From the NCBI GenBank assembly GCA_045631845.1, contig JAZQVM010000025.1:1-26180 (forward strand): a stretch of DNA of 26,180 nucleotides. Reading direction: 5' to 3'. The DNA is from CAKSHC01 sp045631845. GTDB taxonomy: Bacteria; Bacillota; Clostridia; Oscillospirales; UMGS1783. Shown piece by piece: positions 6,105 to 13,296 of this stretch. Position 1 is the stretch's first letter, and the number at the start of each line of letters is the position of its first letter. Position numbers and translations under genes: made by a program. Below the pieces are notes generated by a model that was not told the DNA's origin, made no database searches, and saw only the letters and a list, made by a program, of their open reading frames with translations.

Positions 6105-6965
6105 GAGCGTTTTCAAATATGCCGTAAATTCTTCGCCGATTTCCGGATGCTTCATCGCCATTTCCACACCCGCCTTGGCCACTTCCAGTTTATTACCCAT
6201 GTCATACCGAGTGCCGATAAAATCCACACCCGTCATGCCGCCGTTTTTGGCCAGCACGCACATGGCATCGGTCAACTGAATCTCCCCGCCGGCACCGGGC
6301 GCGGTGCGGTCAAGAATATCATAGATATCCGGAGTGAGCAGAACACGACCCAAGATGGAATAGAGCGAAAACTCCTGTCCGGGCGCCGGTTTCTCAATCA
6401 TGTCAGATACGTGGAACCAACGCTCTTTCTCGAGCGGATCGACCTTGAGTGAACAGTAGCGCGATACCTGCTCCTTGGTCACCTGCTTGATGCCGCAAGC
6501 CGCCTTGCCGGTGGCTTCATAGGCCTCAATGAGCTGACCGCAAACCGGCGGCTCGCCGACAATCACGTCATCCCCGTACAGCACGGCAAAGGGCTCATCC
6601 CCCGTAAAGGAACGGGCGCAGGATACGGCGTGACCCAAACCACGCATCTCCTTCTGACGGATGAAATAGAAATTGGCCATGCCCGAAATGCCGAGCAACT
6701 GCTCAAGTTCCTTGTTCTTGCCCTTGGCCGACAGATTGTACTCCAGCTCGGGCAAACGGTCAAAATGATTTTCAATTAAGTCCTTGCCGCGGGATACGAT
6801 AACTAAAATATCGGTAATGCCGGAAGCCACCGCTTCCTCGGCAATGTACTGAATGGATGGCTTGTCTACAATCGGTACCATTTCTTTGGGAAGCGCCTTG
6901 GTCAGCGGCAACATCCGTGTGCCGTATCCGGCGGCCGGAATGACGGCCTTTGTTACTTTCTTCAT
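6093..6965 (-). CDS. galU: UTP--glucose-1-phosphate uridylyltransferase
   Basis: A 290-residue nucleotidyltransferase that makes UDP-glucose and pyrophosphate from UTP and glucose-1-phosphate, for cell-wall and capsule sugars, in the cytosol. Visible motifs are the nucleotide-binding loop AVIPAAGYGTRMLPLTKALP and the adjacent VPIVDKPSIQYI, then FAVLYGDDVI (metal-binding Asp region) and MIEKPAP. Length matches GalU/GtaB. AAGGAG lies just ahead of the ATG, and the gene starts 12 bases after gpmI on the same strand, so it probably belongs to the glycolytic transcription unit. Its 3' end carries the -35 box of the rpsF promoter. Confidence 0.95.
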   Translation of the reverse strand: MKKVTKAVIPAAGYGTRMLPLTKALPKEMVPIVDKPSIQYIAEEAVASGITDILVIVSRGKDLIENHFDRLPELEYNLSAKGKNKELEQLLGISGMANFYFIRQKEMRGLGHAVSCARSFTGDEPFAVLYGDDVIVGEPPVCGQLIEAYEATGKAACGIKQVTKEQVSRYCSLKVDPLEKERWFHVSDMIEKPAPGQEFSLYSILGRVLLTPDIYDILDRTAPGAGGEIQLTDAMCVLAKNGGMTGVDFIGTRYDMGNKLEVAKAGVEMAMKHPEIGEEFTAYLKTLLTK

Positions 6966-6977
6966 ATTATGACTCCT

Positions 6978-8492
6978 TTATCTTATCAATAAGGATTTTC
7001 CTGTCATCTCTTCCGGCTGAGGAACTCCCATCAGGTCCAGCATGGTGGGTGCCAGATCAGCCAGCACACCGCCGTCCTTGAGCGAGCCGTACTCGTTAAC
7101 AAGAAGCAGAGGTACAGGATTGGTGGTATGTGCCGTGAAGATTTCGCCCGTTTCCTCGGCCATCTTATCGGCGTTGCCGTGGTCGGCCGTGAGCAAAATC
7201 GTACCCTGCACATCCAGCATGGCCTCCACAATGCGACCTACACAACCGTCCACCGCCTCCACGGCGGCCACAGCGGCGTCATATACACCCGTGTGTCCCA
7301 CCATATCGCAGTTGGCAAAGTTGAGAATGATTACATCGTACTTGTCGGCCTTGATCGCCTCAATCACCTTGTCGGTCACTTCGGGGGCGCTCATTTCGGG
7401 CTGCATATCGTAAGTAGCCACCTTGGGAGATGCCACCAAAATGCGATCCTCGCCCTCATAGGCTTCCTCACGACCACCGTTGAAGAAGAAGGTGACGTGA
7501 GCGTATTTCTCGGTCTCGGCAATGCGCAACTGCTTCTTGCCAAGTTTGGAGAGATATTCACCCAACGTATTGGTCAAGCTCTGAGGTTTGAAGGCTACCT
7601 CTACATTCGGCATGGCCGCATCATACTGGGTCATGCAAACGTAGGTAACATCCTTCTTGCCGCCCGCTCTCTCAAATCCGCTAAAATCGGGATCGACAAA
7701 GGTGCGGGTAATTTCACGGGCACGGTCGGGACGGAAGTTGAAATAAATGATGCTGTCGCCGCTTTGCACGGGAGCACCGCCCTCAATTACACAGGGTACA
7801 ACAAACTCATCCAGCACGTTATCCTTGTAGGAATTTTCCACCGCACAAATCGGACATGCCGCCTTGACACCTTCGCCGCAGGCCATGGCATCGTAGGCTT
7901 TCACCACACGCTCCCAGCGGTTGTCACGGTCCATGGCATAGTAGCGGCCCATCACGGTGGCAATCTTGCCAACGCCGATTTCCTCGCACTTGGCCATCAG
8001 TTCCTTGACAAAGCTAAGACCCGAATCGGGCGCTACATCACGGCCGTCAAGAATGGCGTGCACATAAACCTTGCTTAGGCCTCTGCGCTTGGCCATCTCC
8101 AGCAGAGCATACAGATGCGAGTTGTGAGAATGAACACCGCCGTCGGACAAAAGCCCCGCCAGATGCAGAGCGCTGTCGTTTTTGATGCAGGAGTCCATGG
8201 CGGCGCACAGCGCTTCGTTCTCAAAGAAATCGCCATCCTGCACCGCCTTGGTAATGCGGGTCAACTCCTGATAAACAATGCGGCCGGCACCAATGTTGGT
8301 GTGACCAACCTCACTGTTTCCCATCTGCCCGTCGGGCAGACCCACCGACATTCCCGATGCGCCCAGCAGAGTCTGAGCGCAGGAGGAAAAGAGGGTGTCC
8401 AAATGGGGAGTGCGGGCGTTGGCAATGGCGTTATATTTTCCAGGATCGGTAATGGCAAAGCCGTCCAGAATCATCAGCATTAAGGGTTTCAT
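6978..8492 (-). CDS. gpmI: 2,3-bisphosphoglycerate-independent phosphoglycerate mutase
   Basis: A 504-residue enzyme that interconverts 3- and 2-phosphoglycerate in glycolysis using two divalent metal ions, typically Mn2+. It belongs to the alkaline phosphatase superfamily: Asp10 in LMILDGF is a metal ligand, and Ser60 in GQMGNSEVGH is the phosphorylated nucleophile. C-terminal metal-site motifs include NFANCDMVGHTG, TADHGNADKM and FTAHTTNPVPL. Length is standard. Its ribosome binding site (TGAGGTGA) includes the tpiA stop codon, so the two are probably translationally coupled. It follows pgk and tpiA in pathway order. Confidence 0.97.
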   Translation of the reverse strand: MKPLMLMILDGFAITDPGKYNAIANARTPHLDTLFSSCAQTLLGASGMSVGLPDGQMGNSEVGHTNIGAGRIVYQELTRITKAVQDGDFFENEALCAAMDSCIKNDSALHLAGLLSDGGVHSHNSHLYALLEMAKRRGLSKVYVHAILDGRDVAPDSGLSFVKELMAKCEEIGVGKIATVMGRYYAMDRDNRWERVVKAYDAMACGEGVKAACPICAVENSYKDNVLDEFVVPCVIEGGAPVQSGDSIIYFNFRPDRAREITRTFVDPDFSGFERAGGKKDVTYVCMTQYDAAMPNVEVAFKPQSLTNTLGEYLSKLGKKQLRIAETEKYAHVTFFFNGGREEAYEGEDRILVASPKVATYDMQPEMSAPEVTDKVIEAIKADKYDVIILNFANCDMVGHTGVYDAAVAAVEAVDGCVGRIVEAMLDVQGTILLTADHGNADKMAEETGEIFTAHTTNPVPLLLVNEYGSLKDGGVLADLAPTMLDLMGVPQPEEMTGKSLLIR

Positions 8493-8500
8493 GAGTCACC

Positions 8501-9268
8501 TCAGCGGCTGCCGGCCGAAACGATGGTGGAGAAATCGGGAGCCTTCAGAGAAGCGCCGCCGATCAAACCGCCGTCTACATGATACTTGTCCAGCAGTTCG
8601 GCACAGTTGCCGGCATTCATCGAGCCGCCGTACTGAATGGTCACGCCCTCAGCCGTGTTGGCATCGTACAACTCGGCAATGACCTGACGGATGATACCGC
8701 AAACCTCGTCAGCCTGATCGGAGGTTGCCGTCTTACCGGTACCGATGGCCCAAATGGGCTCATAGGCGATGATGATCTTCTGCACCTGAGCGGCGGTGAT
8801 GCCTTTCAGGGCAATCTTGATCTGGGAACGAACCCACTCACCGGTCACGCCGTCCTCACGCTGGGAGAGGGACTCGCCGCAGCAGAGAATGGGGGTGATG
8901 CCGGCACCCAGAGCGGCATGGACTTTCTTGTTAACCGTCTCGTCGGTCTCGCCGAAATATTCGCGGCGCTCCGAGTGGCCGATTACGACATATTCCGCAC
9001 CGATCTCTTTGAGCATATCGGCACTGATCTCACCGGTGTAAGCGCCCTTGGGCTCAAAGTGCAGGTTCTGTGCACCAACCTTGATGTTGGAATCCTTGCA
9101 GGCGGCAATCACCACCAGCAGGTCTACGTAAGGTACGCAAACCACCACATCGCAGTCAGCATCCTTTACCAGCGGTTTTAACTCCTCAATCAGCTTCAGA
9201 GCCTGAGAGGGAGTGTTATTCATCTTCCAGTTTCCGGCAATAACCGTTCTTCTTTTTGCTTTATTCAT
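8501..9268 (-). CDS. tpiA: Triosephosphate isomerase
   Basis: A 255-residue TIM-barrel enzyme that interconverts dihydroxyacetone phosphate and glyceraldehyde-3-phosphate. Catalytic residues are visible: Lys15 in AGNWKMN, His98 in VIGHSERR and Glu170 in AYEPIWAIGTGK. The phosphate-binding loop appears as IQYGGSMNAGN near residue 215. The AAGGAG ribosome binding site begins within the pgk stop codon region and only five bases separate the two genes, consistent with one mRNA. Length and motifs are typical. Confidence 0.98.
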   Translation of the reverse strand: MNKAKRRTVIAGNWKMNNTPSQALKLIEELKPLVKDADCDVVVCVPYVDLLVVIAACKDSNIKVGAQNLHFEPKGAYTGEISADMLKEIGAEYVVIGHSERREYFGETDETVNKKVHAALGAGITPILCCGESLSQREDGVTGEWVRSQIKIALKGITAAQVQKIIIAYEPIWAIGTGKTATSDQADEVCGIIRQVIAELYDANTAEGVTIQYGGSMNAGNCAELLDKYHVDGGLIGGASLKAPDFSTIVSAGSR

Positions 9269-9273
9269 TTTGA

Positions 9274-10485
9274 TTACTCCTTGTCGTTGAGGGCTGCGAT
9301 ACCGGGCAGTTCCTTACCCTCGAGGAATTCGAGAGAAGCGCCGCCGCCGGTCGAAATGTGGGTCATCTTATCGCCAAAGCCGAGGGTGTTCACGGCCGCT
9401 GCGCTGTCGCCGCCGCCGATTACGGTAACGGCATCGGTCTCGGCCATCGCCTTGGCCACAGCCATAGTGCCCTTAGCCAAAGTCGGGTTCTCAAACACGC
9501 CCATCGGGCCGTTCCATACCACCGTCTTAGCACTCTTCACAGCCTCAGCGTACAGAGCCGCCGTCTTCGGACCGATATCCAAACTCATCATATCGGCAGG
9601 GATCTTGTCGGCATCCACAACCTCAACGGCAATCTCGCCATCGATGGGATCGGGGAAATCCTTAGCAATGGTGCAGTCAACGGGGAGCAGGAGTTTTACG
9701 CCCTTCTCCTCGGCCTTCTTCATCATGTCACGGCAGTAGTCGATCTTGGTCTCATCCAGCAGGGAAGTACCAACTGAATAGCCCTTAGCGGCTAAGAAGG
9801 TGTAAGCCATACCGCCGCCGATGATCAGGGTGTCAGCCTTGTTCAAGAGGTTCTCGATAACGGTGAGCTTGTCGGCCACCTTAGCGCCGCCCAGAATGGT
9901 GACGAAGGGACGAACGGGAGCGTCTACGGCATTGCCCAGATACTCCAGCTCCTTGCCGATCAGATAGCCGGCCACGGCTTGATCCACATGGGAAACGACA
10001 CCAACCGTCGAGCAGTGAGCACGGTGGGCAGTACCGAAAGCATCGTTAACAAACAGGTCAGCCAGAGAGCCCAGCTCAGCAGACAGAGCCTCGCCGTTCT
10101 TGGTCTCCTCAGCACGATAGCGGGTGTTTTCGAGCAGTACCACATCGCCGTCTTTCATAGCGGCAACAGCGGCCTTGGCGTTCTCGCCAACCACGTTGGC
10201 ATCAGCGGCAAAAACCACTTCCTTGCCCAGCTTCTCGCTTAAGCGCTTGGCTACGGGAGCCAAAGACAGTTCGGGCTTGGGTTCGCCCTTGGGCTTGCCC
10301 ATATGCGAGCACAGAATCACCTGTGCGCCGTTGTTGACCAGATATTCAATGGTAGGCATAGCGGCGTTGATGCGGTTCTCATCGGTGATCACGCCGTTCT
10401 TGAGAGGGACATTGAAGTCGCAGCGCACCAGCACCTTTTTGCCTTTCACGCATACGTCTTCCACAGTTTTCTTGTTGTAAGCCAT
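9274..10485 (-). CDS. pgk: Phosphoglycerate kinase
   Basis: A 403-residue enzyme that transfers phosphate from 1,3-bisphosphoglycerate to ADP, an ATP-making step of glycolysis. Seen motifs include KVLVRCDFNVPLKNG (substrate-binding Asp/Asn), LCSHMGKPKG, RAHCSTVG, FVTILGGAKVADKL (nucleotide-side Lys) and TVIGGGDSAAAV near the C-terminus. The start at 10485 (MAYNKK) has AGGAGA seven bases upstream and matches the family; an in-frame ATG 39 bases upstream has no site and lies near the promoter. It leads the pgk-tpiA-gpmI group. Neither the glyceraldehyde-3-phosphate dehydrogenase nor the enolase gene that often flank this set is present here. Confidence 0.97.
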   Translation of the reverse strand: MAYNKKTVEDVCVKGKKVLVRCDFNVPLKNGVITDENRINAAMPTIEYLVNNGAQVILCSHMGKPKGEPKPELSLAPVAKRLSEKLGKEVVFAADANVVGENAKAAVAAMKDGDVVLLENTRYRAEETKNGEALSAELGSLADLFVNDAFGTAHRAHCSTVGVVSHVDQAVAGYLIGKELEYLGNAVDAPVRPFVTILGGAKVADKLTVIENLLNKADTLIIGGGMAYTFLAAKGYSVGTSLLDETKIDYCRDMMKKAEEKGVKLLLPVDCTIAKDFPDPIDGEIAVEVVDADKIPADMMSLDIGPKTAALYAEAVKSAKTVVWNGPMGVFENPTLAKGTMAVAKAMAETDAVTVIGGGDSAAAVNTLGFGDKMTHISTGGGASLEFLEGKELPGIAALNDKE

Positions 10486-10532
10486 GGTAAGTTCTCCTAT
10501 CGTAAATATATATTGTATACACATACAGTATC

Positions 10533-10561
10533 ATTATATCTCGAATTGGATTTTATTTCAA
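10533..10561 (-). promoter_or_regulatory. Sigma-A promoter of the pgk-tpiA-gpmI operon
   Basis: On the minus strand, TTGAAA (10556-10561) and a perfect TATAAT (10533-10538) are 17 bases apart. Transcription would start about 40 bases before the pgk ATG. It is back-to-back with the promoter of the plus-strand gene at 10648, with the two -35 boxes about 30 bases apart. Confidence 0.85.
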
Positions 10562-10589
10562 GAGGAATAACAGAAAATATAATAGAATC

Positions 10590-10618
10590 TTGCATTGGAT
10601 TGGTTTGTATGGTACAAT
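10590..10618 (+). promoter_or_regulatory. Sigma-A promoter of the PBP5-like/AGCS gene pair
   Basis: TTGCAT (10590-10595) and TACAAT (10613-10618) are separated by exactly 17 bases. Transcription would start near 10625, giving a leader of about 20 bases before the ATG at 10648. The match indicates vegetative rather than sporulation-specific expression, although some relatives of this family are under sporulation control. Confidence 0.78.
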
Positions 10619-10647
10619 ACGGGTATCTTGTATCAGATGGAGAAGTT

Positions 10648-11910
10648 ATGAAGAAATACCTGTCATTTTTGTTAGTTACCCTCTTGCTCATCACATCGGT
10701 CTCGGCAGCTCTGCCGTCGGCTCCCGAAGCCTGCCCAGGTCTTGCCGCTCAAGGCGCCGCGTTGTATGATGTGATTACCGGCGAGTTTTTCTATGAAAAG
10801 AATGTTGACGGCAGTGTTCCCGCCGCCTTCACCGTGAAGGTTATGACGGTTCTGCTGGCAAGCGAAAGCCTGCAACCCGATAATACCGTTACCGTGAGTG
10901 AGGGCTTTTTCGATGGCGTAGCCTACCATTCGGGGCTCGATTTTAAGGTCGGTGAAACGGTTACCGTAAAAGATCTCTATTATGCCGTGCTGGTCAAAAA
11001 CGCCAACGAGGCTTGTAATATCTTGGCCTTGGCTACCGGTAAAACGGTTGAGGAATTTGTATCGGCCATGAATGAAAAGGCCAAGGCGTTGGGTATGACT
11101 GCCACCCATTTTGCCGATACTCACGGCGAGTCGAGCGAGAGTTATACCACCGCCCGTGATGCCGTCAAACTGTTGTCTGCCTTTATTCAGAATCAAGAGT
11201 TGCTCGATATCTCGGATACTACCTTCTATCGTATGCCCGCTACCGACGTGAGTGAAGAACGGCTTATGTACTCGTCAAATCTGTTACTCGGTTCGGGGGA
11301 ATACGGCTATTCCCGTGCCATTGGTATTAAAAATCACCACACCAACACCGGCGGCTATTCGCAGGGTGTCTACAGTACCTTTAACGGCATGCAGGTCATT
11401 GCCGTCGTCTTCCATGCGGGCAACGATGCCCAAACGCACTATGGACAACTTACCGCCGCGCTGGAATGGGTGAGAAATAACTACCAGCGCATCAATGTTC
11501 TCAAACAGGGCATGATTTGTGACAGTACCCGTGTCATTCTCTGCCGCAATACCGATACCGTTATGCTCATGTCGGGTGCCGACCTACTCTATGTCGTGCC
11601 TACCGACTACGATTCGACCTTGATTGAATTAACCGTGGATGCGCCCGACGAAATGGAAGCGCCCGTTCGGGAAGGGGACGAGGTGGGTACCATCACCGTC
11701 ACCTATGACGGTACCGTTATCGGTACGGTGTCGGCCTTAGCGGGGCAGACGGCCGAGAGGGATGCGGGCATGACGATACGCTACCGGCTAAAACAGTTCT
11801 TCTCTCACCCCGTTGTGGTGGTGCTGATTGTGCTGATAGTCATCGCTTTGATTTTATTTGTCGGCTATACGATTCTATATAATAAGAATAAGAAAAGAAG
11901 AAAGAAATAA
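10648..11910 (+). CDS. Membrane-anchored PBP5/DacA-fold protein with degenerate active site (putative pseudo D,D-carboxypeptidase)
   Basis: A 420-residue protein with an N-terminal signal peptide (MKKYLSFLLVTLLLITSVSA), a peptidase S11/PBP5-like domain at about 30-260, a beta-rich C-terminal domain at about 270-370, and a C-terminal transmembrane helix (~388-410) with a K/R-rich tail. Its extracellular body should face the cell wall. By ungapped comparison with PBP5, all three active-site motifs are changed: SxxK reads F61-T-V-K64, SxN reads N118-A-N120, and KTG reads K228-N-H230, although surrounding residues are preserved (VMT after Lys64, ACN.LA after the second motif, HT...GGY after the third). 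The nucleophilic serine is therefore absent and catalysis is unlikely. The ATG at 10648 has GGAGAAG upstream. A signalling or structural role is possible but inferred. Confidence 0.85.
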   Translation: MKKYLSFLLVTLLLITSVSAALPSAPEACPGLAAQGAALYDVITGEFFYEKNVDGSVPAAFTVKVMTVLLASESLQPDNTVTVSEGFFDGVAYHSGLDFKVGETVTVKDLYYAVLVKNANEACNILALATGKTVEEFVSAMNEKAKALGMTATHFADTHGESSESYTTARDAVKLLSAFIQNQELLDISDTTFYRMPATDVSEERLMYSSNLLLGSGEYGYSRAIGIKNHHTNTGGYSQGVYSTFNGMQVIAVVFHAGNDAQTHYGQLTAALEWVRNNYQRINVLKQGMICDSTRVILCRNTDTVMLMSGADLLYVVPTDYDSTLIELTVDAPDEMEAPVREGDEVGTITVTYDGTVIGTVSALAGQTAERDAGMTIRYRLKQFFSHPVVVVLIVLIVIALILFVGYTILYNKNKKRRKK

Positions 11911-13283
11911 TGGAATTTTTGCAAAAAGTCTACCAATTACTGCTCGGAAACGCCCCTGTTTTTACCGTTTTTGGGCTGGAAATTCCGCTTTTGGTACTCA
12001 TTTTGATACCTGTAGGACTCTATTTTACCGTAAGAACGAAGGTTTTGCCTATTCGCATGTTTCCCGAAATGCTCCGCATTGCCGCCGAGAAAAATCAGAA
12101 CAAGACGGGCGGCCTTTCGGGCTGGCAGGCGCTGATTGTGTCCACCGCCACCCGTGTGGGCATGGGCAACATGGCGGGCGTTGTCGCCGCCGTATCTTTA
12201 GGCGGTGCGGGCGCTGTCTTTTGGATGTGGGTCACGGCGCTGATCGGCTCGGCCACCGCCTATATTGAGGGCACGCTGGCACAACTCCACAATGAGGACG
12301 ATCCCCTCTACGGCGGTAAGCGTGGCGGCCCTGCCTACTATATTCATAAACTCTTTGCTGGCAAAAAGAAAAAGAGCATCATAGCGATACTCTTTGCCGT
12401 GTCGGCCTTGGTCTGCTGGTGCGGTGTCAGCCAGATTGCCAGTAACTCGGTCACCGATGCTTTTCATAGCGCTTTCGGCATTGCTCCGTGGATTACCTCG
12501 GCGGTACTGCTGGTGCTGGCGGCGGTGATTGTATTGAGAAGGAACGCTACCGTTAAGGTGCTGGATGTCTTAGTGCCCATTATGGCTATTGCCTATTTTG
12601 TGTTGACTCTTGTGGTGATTGGGCTGAATATTACCCAAGTTCCCGCCGTGTTTGTCCGTATTTTTGAAGAAGCCTTTGGACTGCGACAGATGGCGGCCGG
12701 CGGCTTTGGCGGAGCGTTGATGTTCGGCGTTAAGCGTGGGTTGTTCTCCAATGAAGCAGGTAGCGGCTCAGCGCCTTGTGCGGCGGCGGCCGGTCAGGTG
12801 TCCCATCCCGCCAAGAGCGGCCTATTCCAAGCCCTTGGCGTGATCATTGATACCATCGTCATCTGTACCTGCACCGCTATGCTGGTGTTGCTCGCCCCCC
12901 AAGCGGTGACGGCAGGGCAGGAGGGCATGGGGCTGTTACAGAGCGCCATGCACCATCATTTGGGCGGTTTCGGCGTGGTCTTTACCGCCATTACCTTGTT
13001 CCTGTTCTGTTTCTCCACCTTTATCGGAATTTTGTACTACGCCCGCTCCAACGTGGCCTATCTGTGCGGAGATAACTGGTGGTCGCAAACGGCCTACAAG
13101 ATACTGGCGTTGGTGATGCTTTTTGTCGGCGGTATCGCCCAGCCCTCTTTCGTGTGGGATTTGGGGGATCTCGGCATTGCGCTGATGACTGTATTTAACA
13201 TGATGGCTTTGCTCCCGATGGGCGGTCAAGCCATTAAGGCCTTGAATGATTATAATAATATAAGGAAAGAACGGTCAAAATGA
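11910..13283 (+). CDS. Sodium:alanine symporter family (AGCS) amino-acid carrier
   Basis: A 457-residue polytopic membrane protein with about ten to eleven hydrophobic helices. Family marks are GLSGWQALIVSTATRVGMGN near residues 70-90, GGPAYYI near 137, and the AGCS core RGLFSNEAGSGSAPCAAAA near 273-291. Members import alanine or glycine, sometimes D-alanine or glutamine, together with Na+ or H+. The ATG shares one base with the stop of the preceding PBP5-like gene (TAATG), and its ribosome binding site is weak (purine-rich GAAAGAA), so translation probably depends on coupling. It ends within a terminator hairpin. Substrate cannot be told from sequence. Confidence 0.93.
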   Translation: MEFLQKVYQLLLGNAPVFTVFGLEIPLLVLILIPVGLYFTVRTKVLPIRMFPEMLRIAAEKNQNKTGGLSGWQALIVSTATRVGMGNMAGVVAAVSLGGAGAVFWMWVTALIGSATAYIEGTLAQLHNEDDPLYGGKRGGPAYYIHKLFAGKKKKSIIAILFAVSALVCWCGVSQIASNSVTDAFHSAFGIAPWITSAVLLVLAAVIVLRRNATVKVLDVLVPIMAIAYFVLTLVVIGLNITQVPAVFVRIFEEAFGLRQMAAGGFGGALMFGVKRGLFSNEAGSGSAPCAAAAGQVSHPAKSGLFQALGVIIDTIVICTCTAMLVLLAPQAVTAGQEGMGLLQSAMHHHLGGFGVVFTAITLFLFCFSTFIGILYYARSNVAYLCGDNWWSQTAYKILALVMLFVGGIAQPSFVWDLGDLGIALMTVFNMMALLPMGGQAIKALNDYNNIRKERSK

Positions 13284-13292
13284 CCGTTCTTT
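13266..13292 (+). terminator. Rho-independent terminator after the AGCS gene
   Basis: AAAGAACGGTCA pairs with TGACCGTTCTTT around an AAA loop, followed by a T-run. The AGCS stop codon (13281-13283) is part of the 3' arm. It may also act on the converging glnS transcript, where the T-run is weaker. Confidence 0.92.
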
Positions 13293-13296
13293 TTTA

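Noticed and set aside
7128..8078. Long open frame on the plus strand opposite gpmI
   Set aside because: The minus strand encodes an intact phosphoglycerate mutase with catalytic motifs. The opposite frame has no ribosome binding site and no recognisable domain, and is a by-product of codon bias.
10801..10870. A frameshift or sequencing error explaining the missing active-site serine of the PBP5-like protein
   Set aside because: The reading frame is continuous, flanking residues keep the family pattern on both sides, and two further separate motifs are also changed, so a single error cannot explain it.
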